Shown here piece by piece: positions 35,878 through 45,098 of a DNA stretch of 64,000 nt. A model generated the notes under the pieces. It had not been told where the DNA came from, made no database searches, and saw only the letters and a program-made list of their open reading frames with translations. Location: contig NZ_CALUWO010000002.1 in the NCBI RefSeq assembly GCF_944324505.1, positions 62,001-126,000 of the forward strand, written 5' to 3'. This DNA is from an uncultured Desulfovibrio sp. (GTDB taxonomy: Bacteria; Desulfobacterota; Desulfovibrionia; Desulfovibrionales; Desulfovibrionaceae). The translations under genes and the position numbers were made by a program. The stretch's first letter is position 1. Each line of letters begins with the position of its first letter.

Positions 35878-36684
35878 ATGATGTCTGTCATGCGCATTGA
35901 TATTCATACTCACGCCTTCCATCCCAAGATTGCCGCCAAGGCCGTGCAGCATCTCAATGAAGCCTATGACCTGCACTGCGAAGGTGACGGGACGGTCGCG
36001 CATCTGCTGCAATGCGAAAAGGCCGCCGGCATAGACCGCTGCGTGGTGCTCTGCGCCGCCACCACGCCGGCTCAGGTCATTCCGGCCAATAACTACGCCC
36101 GTGATCTGCAACGCCTACACCCTGAAATCATTGCCTTCGGCACGCTGCACCCGGCCTATACCCGCTGGGAAGAAGAGCTGGACTCCATGGAAGCCTCCGG
36201 ACTGCGCGGCATCAAGCTGCACCCCGATTTTCAGGGCTTCCGCCTGGATGACCCCCGTCTGCTGCCCATTTTTGAGGCAGCCCAGGGCCGATTCATCTTT
36301 GAAATTCACATCGGCAGCGCCCTGCCCGCCCAGCAGGCGCCCTCCTGTCCCTACAAGCTGGCCCATATTGCCCGCACCTTTCCGGGGCTGACGCTCATCG
36401 CCGCGCACTTCGGGGGCTACCTCATGTGGGACATGGCCATCGATGCCCTGGGCGGCATGGACAATGTCTGGTTTGATACGTCCAGCAGCTCCCCCTTTGT
36501 GACGCCGGCCCTGCTGCACCGTCTCTTGCAGGCCCATCCGCCGGAGCGCTATCTCTTTGGCTCGGACTGGCCCCTCTATGATCCCCTGGAAGAACGGCAG
36601 CGCCTGCAACGTGTGGGCCGTCTTTCGGATGCTGCTCTGGAACGCATCCTGACCAACGCCAGTCACCTGCCCGGCCTGCTCTAG
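35878..36684 (+). CDS. amidohydrolase-family metal-dependent hydrolase
   Basis: A 268-residue TIM-barrel hydrolase of the amidohydrolase_2 (ACMSD-like) group. Metal and catalytic positions seen are the N-terminal HTH of IDIHTHAF, Lys/His in GIKLHPDFQGF, His in FEIHIGS, His in LIAAHFGG, and Asp in YLFGSDWPLYD. Such enzymes act as decarboxylases or amidohydrolases; the substrate is unknown. An ATG at 35890 (MRIDIHTH) is an alternative start. It lies 29 bases after the dehydrogenase gene and probably shares its transcript. Confidence 0.85.
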   Translation: MMSVMRIDIHTHAFHPKIAAKAVQHLNEAYDLHCEGDGTVAHLLQCEKAAGIDRCVVLCAATTPAQVIPANNYARDLQRLHPEIIAFGTLHPAYTRWEEELDSMEASGLRGIKLHPDFQGFRLDDPRLLPIFEAAQGRFIFEIHIGSALPAQQAPSCPYKLAHIARTFPGLTLIAAHFGGYLMWDMAIDALGGMDNVWFDTSSSSPFVTPALLHRLLQAHPPERYLFGSDWPLYDPLEERQRLQRVGRLSDAALERILTNASHLPGLL

Positions 36685-37256
36685 GCGCAGCCCCTCCCGC
36701 CTGCGCCACCGCTGCCGTTTTCCCGCAGGACGCCGCCCCCGTTGTGGGGCAAGCGGAGCCGTGCGGCCTGGCCATAGTGCTGCGCCCGATGTCTGCCCTG
36801 CTCCCTGCCCGATATTCTTTCCGGTCCGGCCCGGTGTCTGGCCCGGCGCACGGCTCAGTGTCGCGGATGGCAGTTTTGCTGTCCTGTGCGCAAGAGAGAG
36901 GGCACAACGGCTGCGCCGGCCTTCTGTACGACGCACATGGCCTGGCCCCGTTGCCGGCGACGGCAGCACCTGCGCCTGCTGTGCCGTCTGGCCGCCGCAA
37001 GGCCGCGTGTCCCCCGGTAAAGGGACCACCGCAGCACGAGCCAGGCGTGCTGTGCCGTCCACGCTATGCCCCGACCTGCGCCGCAGCTTGCCGCGCGTCC
37101 TGCTCCTGCGCTCCCGTCATGCCGGCACCACAGGCAACATGCACTCACTCCTCGCGGCACGGCGGCGCGTGCCCGCTGTCTCTCTGCGCATCCTGCCGTC
37201 TCCCCTGCCGGCACACCGCCCCACGGCTCAGGAGGGGACCTTTCTGGCATACATAC
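36685..37256. other. gene-free GC-rich stretch
   Basis: About 570 bases between the amidohydrolase stop and the SRP RNA terminator. Open frames cross it in several phases but all are Arg/Pro/Ala-rich and lack ribosome sites or recognisable motifs. I see no promoter, RNA or repeat in it. Confidence 0.4.
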
Positions 37257-37286
37257 AAAAAGCCGTGAACGTAGTTCACGGCTTTC
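37257..37286 (-). terminator. SRP RNA terminator
   Basis: AAAAGCCGTGAAC (37258-37270) pairs with GTTCACGGCTTT (37274-37285). Leftward transcripts end in a T-run immediately after the SRP RNA 3' end. Confidence 0.85.
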
Positions 37287-37287
37287 A

Positions 37288-37368
37288 GGGGTCGGACACC
37301 CGGCAACAGCTGTTACCGCTGCTTCCTTTCGGACCTGACGGGGTTGGCAGTGCGGCCGCCGCCCGACC
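37288..37368 (-). ncRNA. ffs: signal recognition particle RNA, small bacterial type (4.5S RNA)
   Basis: An 81-base RNA on the minus strand. Its ends pair (GGTCGG with CCGACC), and its apical part contains the SRP domain IV core GTCAGGTCCGAAAGGAAGCAGC-like sequence, with a GAAA tetraloop and the symmetric and asymmetric internal loops that bind Ffh. It directs co-translational membrane targeting. It has a clear promoter and terminator, confirming strand and limits. Confidence 0.93.
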
Positions 37369-37375
37369 TTTTGTA

Positions 37376-37404
37376 ACCTTAGCGGGAAAACGGTGTTGCG
37401 TCAA
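37376..37404 (-). promoter_or_regulatory. SRP RNA promoter
   Basis: On the minus strand TTGACG (37404-37399), 17-base spacer and TAAGGT (37381-37376), seven bases before the first RNA base at 37368. The spacing fits exactly, which supports both calls. Confidence 0.7.
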
Positions 37405-37608
37405 GATTATGCCCCCCATAGCCCGCCGCAGCCAGACCGGGCAGTGTCCGGCACAGCATACTACGGCCGGGCATGCTGCGGCAGCGCACGCCTCGGCAGC
37501 TCCAGACGGCATCAGGGGTCGCAAGGCTCTGCACGGTGCGGATGTGGCAGCTGCGCGCGGCAATAATTCTCAGCGAAATTATTTTTAAAAAAACTGTTTT
37601 GAATAAAA

Positions 37609-38988
37609 CTAATGCCCGGTGATGCCGTATTTCTTGAGCTTGTATTGCAGCAGGCTCTTGGAAATGCCCAGCAGCTCGGCCGCCTTGACCTGCACCAGGT
37701 CCGCCCGCACCAGAGCGCGCCGGATGAGGGCGGCCTCGATCTTTTCCAGGGTATCGGCAAGGTCCAGCTGCACGGGCAGCAGGTCCACGGCGCTCTTGAA
37801 CTGGGCATCCTCGTCGCGAATTTCCGCCGGCAGATTGTCCACGTCAATGACCGAACCGGGCACCAGCACGGTGCAGCTTTCCACCACGTTTTCCAGCTGA
37901 CGGATATTGCCGGGCCATTCGTAGCCCGTGAGATAATTCAGCGCCTCGGTGCTGAAGGTCTTGGCAGGCATATTGTTTTCCGCAGCCACCTTTTCCACGA
38001 AATGCGCCACCAGCAGGGGGATATCCTCACGCCGCTCCCGCAGGGCCGGCAAGGCAATCTGCACCACATTGAGACGGTAGTAGAGGTCATCGCGGAAGGT
38101 GCCGGCCTCCACCATGTGCATGAGGTCCTTGTTGGTGGCTGCCACCACGCGGATGTCCACCTCCACTTCCTCGCTGCCGCCCACGCGCTCAAAACGGCGC
38201 TCCTGCAGAACACGCAGCAGCTTGACCTGCAATTCGGGAGTCAGCTCGCCCACTTCATCCAGAAAGAGGGTGCCGCCGTCGGCCTGTTCAAAACGGCCCC
38301 GCCGCATGGCCACGGCACCGGTGAAGGACCCCTTTTCGTGCCCGAAAAGCTCGCTTTCCAGCACGCCGGGATTGAGGGCCATGCAGTTGACGGAAACAAA
38401 GGGTTTGTCCTTGCGCGGACTGGAATAGTGAATGGCGCGGGCCACCAGCTCCTTGCCCGTGCCTGACTCCCCGGTGATGAGCACCGTGGAACGGCTGGGC
38501 GCGGCCCGGTCCACCATGGCCAGCACATTGCGTATGGCCCGGCTGCGGCCCACGATCTTGTGCACGCTGTAGCGGTCTTCCATGGCTTCCTGCAACAGGC
38601 GGTACTGGCGGTGGGCACGGGCCAGCTCCGTGGCATTGTGAATGGACAGCAGCAGCTCGTCATTGGAAAAGGGCTTGGTGATGTAGTCAAAAGCGCCATA
38701 CTTCATGACTTCCACTGCACTTTCAATGGAGCCAAAGGCCGTCATGATGAGCACGGGAATATACGGCCAGCTTTTCTTGACGTGTTGCAGCACATCACGC
38801 CCCGTGATGCGCGGCATCTTCATGTCCGTCACCACCACGTCCACTTCGCTTTCTTCCAGAAAGGCCAGCGCCGTTTCGGGATCGCTGATGGCCGTAACCG
38901 TATAGCCCTCGTCTTCCAGCAGGGTTTGCAGAACCAGCAGATAGTTCTTTTCGTCATCAATCAGCAGGATATGGGCTTTTTCACTCAT
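37609..38988 (-). CDS. NtrC-family sigma54-dependent response regulator
   Basis: A 459-residue three-domain regulator. The receiver (1-120) has the phospho-acceptor Asp55 in VVVTDMKMP and conserved Lys105 in ITKPF. The AAA+ domain (about 142-370) has Walker A GESGTGKE at 173-180, the sigma54-contact loop GSFTGA at 220-225 (Ala to Ser variant of GAFTGA), and Walker B TLFLDEVGE. The C-terminal Fis-type helix-turn-helix contains VQVKAAELLGISKSLLQYKLKKYG. It overlaps the kinase gene end by 8 bases. The target genes are unknown. Confidence 0.94.
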   Translation of the reverse strand: MSEKAHILLIDDEKNYLLVLQTLLEDEGYTVTAISDPETALAFLEESEVDVVVTDMKMPRITGRDVLQHVKKSWPYIPVLIMTAFGSIESAVEVMKYGAFDYITKPFSNDELLLSIHNATELARAHRQYRLLQEAMEDRYSVHKIVGRSRAIRNVLAMVDRAAPSRSTVLITGESGTGKELVARAIHYSSPRKDKPFVSVNCMALNPGVLESELFGHEKGSFTGAVAMRRGRFEQADGGTLFLDEVGELTPELQVKLLRVLQERRFERVGGSEEVEVDIRVVAATNKDLMHMVEAGTFRDDLYYRLNVVQIALPALRERREDIPLLVAHFVEKVAAENNMPAKTFSTEALNYLTGYEWPGNIRQLENVVESCTVLVPGSVIDVDNLPAEIRDEDAQFKSAVDLLPVQLDLADTLEKIEAALIRRALVRADLVQVKAAELLGISKSLLQYKLKKYGITGH

Positions 38989-40519
38989 GTGTGCTCCCGG
39001 CCTGGTCAGGGGCCTCATGGGCAGCGGCAGGCGTTTCGTCCTTCTGCTCGGGCAGGGGAGCTGCGGGCAGCTCCACACGCACCTCGGCGCCGCCCTCCTC
39101 GGCATTGCGCAGGGAAAGCTGGCCGCCGTGGCTGACGATAATGGACTGCACAATGGGCAGACCAAGCCCCGTGCCGCCGTCCTTGGTGGTAAAGAAGGGT
39201 TCCAGCAGGTTGGGCAGCAGGTCCTCGTCTATGCCCGGCCCGCTGTCCCGGAACAGGAGGATGATGCGGTCCTCTTCCCGCCGGGCCGTCACATACATGA
39301 TGCCCGGCCCTTCCATGGCCTGCTGGCCGTTGGTCAGGATATTGTAGAATGCCCGGTAGAGCAGGTCCTTGTCGCCCAGCACCATGAGGTTGTCCGGCGT
39401 CTGCCGCTCCAGCCCCACGCCGCAGCGCTTCCACTCGCCTTCCAGAAAGGCCAGCGCCTGATCCAGAACCAGATTGATGTCCACCAGGTCCTGGCGCGGC
39501 TGCCGCGGCCGGGCATAATCCAGAAAGTCATTGACCGTCTGGGACAGACGCAGGGACTCGTCATAAATGGCATCCAGGATGCGCCGCGTGCCGGCATCGG
39601 CCTTGTCCGTGCGGCGTTGAAGCAGCTGGGCACTGGAACGGATGATGCCCAGGGGATTCCGGATTTCATGGGCAATGCTGGCAATGACCCGCCCCATGCT
39701 GATGAGCTTTTCATTACTGTGCAGCTCGTTTTCCAGCTGCCGGTTCCGGGCCATGCGCTCGGCCAGCACACGTTCGGCCCGGTGGATGAGCAGGAGCAGC
39801 AGCGCAAAGAGAATCACCGAGGAAAGCAGACACATGACCACGATGATCCCCTGGAAGGCCAGCACCTGCTCGTAGTCGCCCGTGATGTCCTGGGTCAGCT
39901 CCAGAGCGCCCATGACAGGGGCCTCGCCGCCGCCGGGTTCCAGGGACTCGCCGCGCAGCGGACAGAGCAGGCGCAGCACAAAGGTGCCGCGCTTGAGCGG
40001 AATATTGAACGGCGCCTGCCATTCGGGAATGGTGCTCAGGATTTCCACCTGGGGCGGCCCGCCACGCAGCACCTCTTCCAGGCCGTCAGGGGCCAGCCCG
40101 GTGCGGCCAAGGTCTTCCGGATTGGTGGAAAAGGCCACCAGGCGCGAGAAGTCATAAATGCGCAGGCGCTCCACGGGCAGACCGTGGATGACGGAATCCA
40201 CCACCTCCTTGAGGTGCTCATGCTGCGCCGACTGCCGCAGGGCAATGCGCCCGTGGGCCAGCAGGGTAGGCAGGGCAAAGCGGCGGAATATCTGGTGATT
40301 GAGGTTATCCGCCAGCAGGCGGGCAAAGTTTTCCTGCTTGGTCAGCAGGGTCTGCCGCGCGGAATTGGAAATGAAGAAGGACAGGGCCAGGCTGGTCGCC
40401 AGAATGACCACCAGCGAAAGCCACGACAGGGTACGTGCATAGCTGAGGGGCAGATCGCCCTCGGCTCTGGCGGATGTTTCGGCGGCAGGTCTGTGCAGCC
40501 ATTTCCATGTTCCCGACAT
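38981..40519 (-). CDS. two-component sensor histidine kinase
   Basis: A 512-residue membrane kinase of the NtrB/AtoS/ZraS type. Two membrane helices (about 32-52 and 222-246) flank a periplasmic sensor of some 170 residues. The cytoplasmic part has a HisKA dimer with phosphorylated His284 (SIAHEIRNPLG) and a HATPase domain (DKDLLYRAFYNILTNGQQAM, DSGPGIDEDLL, TTKDGGTGLGLPI). GGAAGGGGG precedes the start at 40519. It lies 41 bases after pgi and overlaps the response regulator gene, so pgi-kinase-regulator look co-transcribed. The signal is unknown. Confidence 0.93.
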   Translation of the reverse strand: MSGTWKWLHRPAAETSARAEGDLPLSYARTLSWLSLVVILATSLALSFFISNSARQTLLTKQENFARLLADNLNHQIFRRFALPTLLAHGRIALRQSAQHEHLKEVVDSVIHGLPVERLRIYDFSRLVAFSTNPEDLGRTGLAPDGLEEVLRGGPPQVEILSTIPEWQAPFNIPLKRGTFVLRLLCPLRGESLEPGGGEAPVMGALELTQDITGDYEQVLAFQGIIVVMCLLSSVILFALLLLLIHRAERVLAERMARNRQLENELHSNEKLISMGRVIASIAHEIRNPLGIIRSSAQLLQRRTDKADAGTRRILDAIYDESLRLSQTVNDFLDYARPRQPRQDLVDINLVLDQALAFLEGEWKRCGVGLERQTPDNLMVLGDKDLLYRAFYNILTNGQQAMEGPGIMYVTARREEDRIILLFRDSGPGIDEDLLPNLLEPFFTTKDGGTGLGLPIVQSIIVSHGGQLSLRNAEEGGAEVRVELPAAPLPEQKDETPAAAHEAPDQAGSTHE

Positions 40520-40559
40520 TGGTCCCCCTTCCGGTCCGGACCCTTCTGCCCTGTGCGGA

Positions 40560-41924
40560 TCAGAAGGTCTGCACCGCATCGTCCTGCATGGTGAAGCGTT
40601 GCAGCGCCTGCCGGGCCTCATCCAGACCAGGCGCGCCCAGGCGGGCATTGGCCAGGCGCTTGCCCAGTTCCACCGCCGGCTGGTCCAGCGGATTGATGCC
40701 GTTGAGCCAGCCCGTGAACAGCGTGGCCGCCTCCAGCAGCATCATCATGGCGCCGGCGGCATGGCAGGTCTGTTCGTTCAGCTTCAGGTGCAGCAGGGGC
40801 ACGCCGCTGGCACAGAGGGCCATGCGTGTTCCCAGCGCCTCGGCATCCAGCAGGCAGCCGAAAGGCCGTCCGCGCAGCCAGGCCCAGCGTTCCGGCAGGT
40901 CCTGACCGAAGCGCAGGCCGGGCGCGTCCTCTGGCGTTTCGGGGCCGCTCACAAAAAGGCAGGCCTTGTTGCGCGGCCCGTCCAGAAACATCTGATTGAT
41001 GGAGTGCTGATCCGTCACCCCCGTGGCCGGCAGCGGCTGCGTTCCCGTACCGTCCTTGCCCAGGCTTTCGGCCCACAGCTGGGCAAACCAGGGGCCGAAG
41101 GTTGCCCACTGGGGCATATAGCAGAAAAAGATGAGCTGATCATAACCCGCCTGCTCCAGGGCATGCGCCCAGCCGGCCAGGGCAAAGGCCGGGTGGGCGG
41201 CAAGGGCCGCACCCGTACTGTCCGCGGCGGCCTGCAACAGCGGCGCGGCCACCCCGGCAGCGCCATCCAGCAGGCCCTGCCAGTCCAGCCCCAGGAAGGC
41301 GGCCGGCAGCAGACCCACGGCGGAAAGAACGGAATAGCGTCCTCCGAGATGGTCCGGCACCTCCAGAGACGGCAGGGCAAACTGCCCGGCCTCTTCTCGC
41401 AGGAAACCGCTCTGCCTGTCCGTCACCAGCACCACATGTTCCCGCCAGGCATCGCCCAGGGCCGCCCGGAGCCAGTCCCGCGCCAGCAGATACTGGGACA
41501 CGGTTTCGATGGTGCCCCCCGATTTGCTGACACAGACCACTGAGGTCTCGGACGGCGACAGGCGCGACAGCCAGCGCCCGAAGGTGGCCGGGCACACATT
41601 GTCGGCAATCCAGAGACAGGGGCCATGGTGTTCCGGCTCGTCCTGGGCAGGGGCAAAGGCCCGCTGCAGGGCGCGCGCCCCCAGTGCGGAACCGCCGATA
41701 CCCAGCAGCAGCATATGCTTGCGCCGGCGCAGGGACGGCAGCAGGGGCGGCATTTCCTCCTCAAGACGCCGGCGGTAGGGCTGTGTCAGAAAAGGCAGCA
41801 GCCCCGCCGCGCTCTCCGTGCGCAGACGCGCGGCCATCCGGGCAGCCTGTGCGGCAGCCCCGTCCAGCTGTGCCGCCGTCAGGCGGCCGGCAACGGCATG
41901 TGACCAGTGGAGTTCATGGAGCAT
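40560..41924 (-). CDS. pgi: glucose-6-phosphate isomerase
   Basis: A 454-residue sugar isomerase interconverting glucose 6-phosphate and fructose 6-phosphate. SIS-type sugar-phosphate loops are visible (LLLGIGGSALGARAL and VVCVSKSGGTIETVSQYLLA), as are VPDHLGGRYSVLSAVGLLPAAF, TDQHSINQMFLDGP with the catalytic-region His/Gln, and the C-terminal GWLNGINPLDQPAVELGK. It is the short bacterial form. GGGGAGG precedes the ATG. It is first in a run with the kinase and regulator genes. Confidence 0.94.
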   Translation of the reverse strand: MLHELHWSHAVAGRLTAAQLDGAAAQAARMAARLRTESAAGLLPFLTQPYRRRLEEEMPPLLPSLRRRKHMLLLGIGGSALGARALQRAFAPAQDEPEHHGPCLWIADNVCPATFGRWLSRLSPSETSVVCVSKSGGTIETVSQYLLARDWLRAALGDAWREHVVLVTDRQSGFLREEAGQFALPSLEVPDHLGGRYSVLSAVGLLPAAFLGLDWQGLLDGAAGVAAPLLQAAADSTGAALAAHPAFALAGWAHALEQAGYDQLIFFCYMPQWATFGPWFAQLWAESLGKDGTGTQPLPATGVTDQHSINQMFLDGPRNKACLFVSGPETPEDAPGLRFGQDLPERWAWLRGRPFGCLLDAEALGTRMALCASGVPLLHLKLNEQTCHAAGAMMMLLEAATLFTGWLNGINPLDQPAVELGKRLANARLGAPGLDEARQALQRFTMQDDAVQTF

Positions 41925-41994
41925 GAAAACGTCCTCCCCTCATGACCCGCCGGACCGGCAGGTCCAGACAAAACGCCCCTGACCGGGGCCATCA

Positions 41995-42348
41995 TCAGAA
42001 AAGCCTGAGCATGCGGGGGGCAAAAAAGCGCTGCCGCACACGGCGATAGGTCTGCGGACGCACGCCAAAGCGCCAGCGCCACAGGGCACAGGCCTCACGC
42101 GCCGCACACTGGCGCACTTCCGCCCGCCCTCCGGCGCAGGTCATGCACTGCCGCCGCACATCGCGCAGCGCGCGGCGGGGCGCATCCGGCCCGCTGCATG
42201 CCGGCTGCCTGCCCGGCCGGGCCGCGGCCATGCGCCACGCCCAGAGCGGGCACTGCCTGTCGGGACATTCCCGCACAGCCTTGGGGGAATCCCCCTGGCA
42301 CTCGAGGCAGAACCGCCGGATGCCCGTCAAGGGGCCGCTTGCCGCCAT
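41995..42348 (-). CDS. small protein with two Cys4 metal-binding motifs
   Basis: A 117-residue basic protein carrying the same motif twice: C14-x2-C17-x10-C28-x4-C33 (FCLECQGDSPKAVREC, QCPLWAWRM) and C68-x2-C71-x9-C81-x5-C87 (QCMTCAGGRAEVRQC, ACALWRWRFG). Each repeat ends in C-x-L-W-x-W-R, so it is an internal duplication of a zinc-ribbon-like unit. The C-terminal 25 residues are Arg-rich, suggesting DNA or RNA binding. Similar single-copy motifs occur in small proteins of Desulfovibrio, from memory. Function unknown. Confidence 0.7.
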   Translation of the reverse strand: MAASGPLTGIRRFCLECQGDSPKAVRECPDRQCPLWAWRMAAARPGRQPACSGPDAPRRALRDVRRQCMTCAGGRAEVRQCAAREACALWRWRFGVRPQTYRRVRQRFFAPRMLRLF

Positions 42349-42392
42349 TTTCCCCTCCCGACGCTGTGATCATGCCGCCTTTTCCCGCAGGA

Positions 42393-42896
<504 letters not shown>

Positions 42897-43108
42897 GGCT
42901 AACTCGTTTGCTGAAGTGAATGCGCTTTGATCGCAATTCCTTATCCTAGCCCATGACCGTCTGTGCCGCAAGCGCGCGGCCCGTGCCCCCTGCCCGAGGC
43001 CGGGGCACGGCCCTTTACCTTCGCCCGGGGCAGTGCTAGGAAGCGGAAGGCTTCGCCCCCGCCCGGGGTGGAGCCCCCTTCCCGACATGGCAACAGCGAG
43101 CATTGCGT

Positions 43109-44374
43109 ATGTCCATCTTCACACAAAAATCCTCTCCCGCGGCAGATGATGCCCCACAGCAGAAGCTCTTTACCCGCGACTTCATCCTTCTTTTCTGCAT
43201 GGCCATGTGCTGCAACAGCTATCTGGCCGTCTTCTACTGCTTTGAACAATGGCTTGAGGGCCTTGCCGTAAGCCCCAACTGGCGCGGCATCCTGCTTTCC
43301 AGCATGGGCGCCATGGTCCTGCTGTTCCGCCCTGTGGCCAGCATTGTCTTTCTCAAGCGAAACAAGCTCCCGCCCATGCTGTGCACCATCGTGCTCTCCA
43401 GCTGCATCATGCTGGCCTATCCGCTGGTGCCCGCCGACCATGTGGTGGGCGTGGTCTGGCTGCTGCGCATTGTGCAGGGCATTTCCCTGGCAATCTATTC
43501 CTGCTGCGTGGTGGCCGTCATGGTCAGCTGTATTCCCAAGGGGCAGAGCGCACGCGGCTTTGCCATCTTTTCCCTTACCACCCTGCTGCCCTATTCCATC
43601 ATTCCGGCAGCCGGGGAACGCCTGCTGCCCCTTGTGGGAGGAGAAAGCCACCTTTTTGCTCTGACGGCCATTCTGGGCATTCCGGCCCTGTGCATGCTGC
43701 TGCCCCTGGCACCCAAGCTGCGCGATGCCGAGGCCATGGGTGCCGGCAACAGCCAGCTTTCGCCGCGCCGGCTCATCCACGCGGCCAGCCACTCCGGACT
43801 GGCCTTCATCTATCTGGGCTGTCTGACCTTCAGCATCATGGTTTCCCTGGCCATCTTCTTCGTCAAGGGCCTGGGAACGGAAACGGGCGCCCGGCCGGAA
43901 TGGTTCTTTCTGACCTATACCATTACCATGATTCTCATCCGCTTTTTCGGCGGGCACCTGCTGGATACGCTGCCCCGCTACCGCGTAGTACCCCTCTGCG
44001 CGCTGACGCTGGCCTGCTGCGTGCTGGGCATGGCCTGGGCGCCCACGTTTCTCTTCATCCCCTGCGCCTTCTTCTACGGCATCGGCCTGGGCCTGCTCTA
44101 TCCCCTGCTGGCCGCCACGGTCTATGACCGCTCCACGCCGGAAACGCGCCCCATCAACTCCAATGTCATGATGCTGACCTTTGATGCCAGCAGCATGATC
44201 GGCCCCCTGCTGGGCGGCGCCGTGGTCAATGCCGGCTGGGGCTATCGCGGCGTCTTCACCACAGCGGCCATCATGGTCTTTATCTGCGGGACCAGCATGG
44301 TGCTGGACCGCCTGCGCCTGGCCTGGTGGGAACACAGGGACAAGTGCCCCTGCCAGCCCCGCTGGAAGCGCTGA
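43109..44374 (+). CDS. MFS transporter
   Basis: A 421-residue protein with twelve hydrophobic helices of the major facilitator superfamily. Helices begin at [19 protein letters not shown] and there is a basic loop between helices 2 and 3 (FLKRNKLPP). The first half has a [24 protein letters not shown] segment resembling YhhS/ArsJ-like exporters. Substrate unknown. ATG at 43109 was chosen over TTG at 43103. A strong terminator follows, so it is monocistronic. Confidence 0.88.
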   Translation: MSIFTQKSSPAADDAPQQKLFTRDFILLFCMAMCCNSYLAVFYCFEQWLEGLAVSPNWRGILLSSMGAMVLLFRPVASIVFLKRNKLPPMLCTIVLSSCIMLAYPLVPADHVVGVVWLLRIVQGISLAIYSCCVVAVMVSCIPKGQSARGFAIFSLTTLLPYSIIPAAGERLLPLVGGESHLFALTAILGIPALCMLLPLAPKLRDAEAMGAGNSQLSPRRLIHAASHSGLAFIYLGCLTFSIMVSLAIFFVKGLGTETGARPEWFFLTYTITMILIRFFGGHLLDTLPRYRVVPLCALTLACCVLGMAWAPTFLFIPCAFFYGIGLGLLYPLLAATVYDRSTPETRPINSNVMMLTFDASSMIGPLLGGAVVNAGWGYRGVFTTAAIMVFICGTSMVLDRLRLAWWEHRDKCPCQPRWKR

Positions 44375-44391
44375 CCCCCGTGAGACACCAC

Positions 44392-44430
44392 AAGCGGGAC
44401 GCCTGCCTGCGCAGACGTCCCGCTTTGTTT
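44392..44430. terminator. terminator after the MFS gene
   Basis: AAGCGGGACG (44392-44401) pairs with CGTCCCGCTT (44416-44425), then TGTTT. It lies between the MFS gene and the convergent exported-protein gene ending at 44444. Confidence 0.75.
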
Positions 44431-44443
44431 CATGGCCGGAAAA

Positions 44444-45088
44444 CTAGTTTGCTTCCAGATGGGCGGCCTCTTCCCGAATGCGGGCAAAGAGTTCCGCAAG
44501 ATTTTCTATGCCGGTAAGACGTACCGCCCCCTGTGCCTCGCTGAAGCGCCCAAGCACCGCATAATCGTTGCCATTGCCATGGTCATATACCCGAAAGGGC
44601 ATGAGCCAGCCCCCCTCCACCCGGCGGGCCTGCCCCACGGCATGAATCTGCTTGCGTCCCTGTGAGGCATCCCGGAACAGCGGCGCCACAAGGCCCTCCT
44701 GCCGCAGGTCCCCGGCCGGGGCATGTCCGGCAAAGGCGCCGGAGGCAATGCCGTTGCGCACAAAGGCCCGCGCCTCGCTGCACAGCAGGGCGCGCACGCT
44801 GGCGCCGCCATCTCCTGACAGGGCCGCTCCGGACAGCATGAGCGACAGCACCGGCGGCAGCGAGGCGGCATTTTCCGGCTTGGCGGCTTCTTCCAGCAGG
44901 CGGTTCACCACCACCGCAAGGATGCCGTCCATATCCACCTGTTGCGCAAAGGCATCGGCATCGTGCGCTTCCACGGCGGCGGACACCGCGGCCAGACAGC
45001 CCTGCGGGCTGGTGGCGGCACGGGCGATGCCGGGAAAACCCGCCCAAAGGCACATAACGGCTACCAGCAGAAAACGCAGCGTGCGCAT
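44444..45088 (-). CDS. exported protein, unknown function
   Basis: A 214-residue protein with a Sec signal peptide (1-24, ending ARA) and a mature part rich in helices. The C-terminal half (RQIHAVGQARRVEGGWLMPFRVYDHGNGNDYAVLGRFSE is the visible order of strands) looks like a small beta-rich domain, and the N-terminal half contains AVSAAVEAHDADAFAQQVDMDGIL. It resembles DUF2939-type proteins in layout, without certainty. GGAGGGAG precedes the ATG. It follows the anchored Ala/Pro-rich protein gene by 10 bases, so the pair is likely co-transcribed. Confidence 0.72.
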   Translation of the reverse strand: MRTLRFLLVAVMCLWAGFPGIARAATSPQGCLAAVSAAVEAHDADAFAQQVDMDGILAVVVNRLLEEAAKPENAASLPPVLSLMLSGAALSGDGGASVRALLCSEARAFVRNGIASGAFAGHAPAGDLRQEGLVAPLFRDASQGRKQIHAVGQARRVEGGWLMPFRVYDHGNGNDYAVLGRFSEAQGAVRLTGIENLAELFARIREEAAHLEAN

Positions 45089-45098
45089 GCACTCCCTC

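Noticed and set aside
36744..37268. Open frames in the gap before the SRP RNA
   Set aside because: Arg/Pro/Cys-rich composition in all phases, no ribosome sites and no motifs; consistent with GC-rich non-coding DNA.
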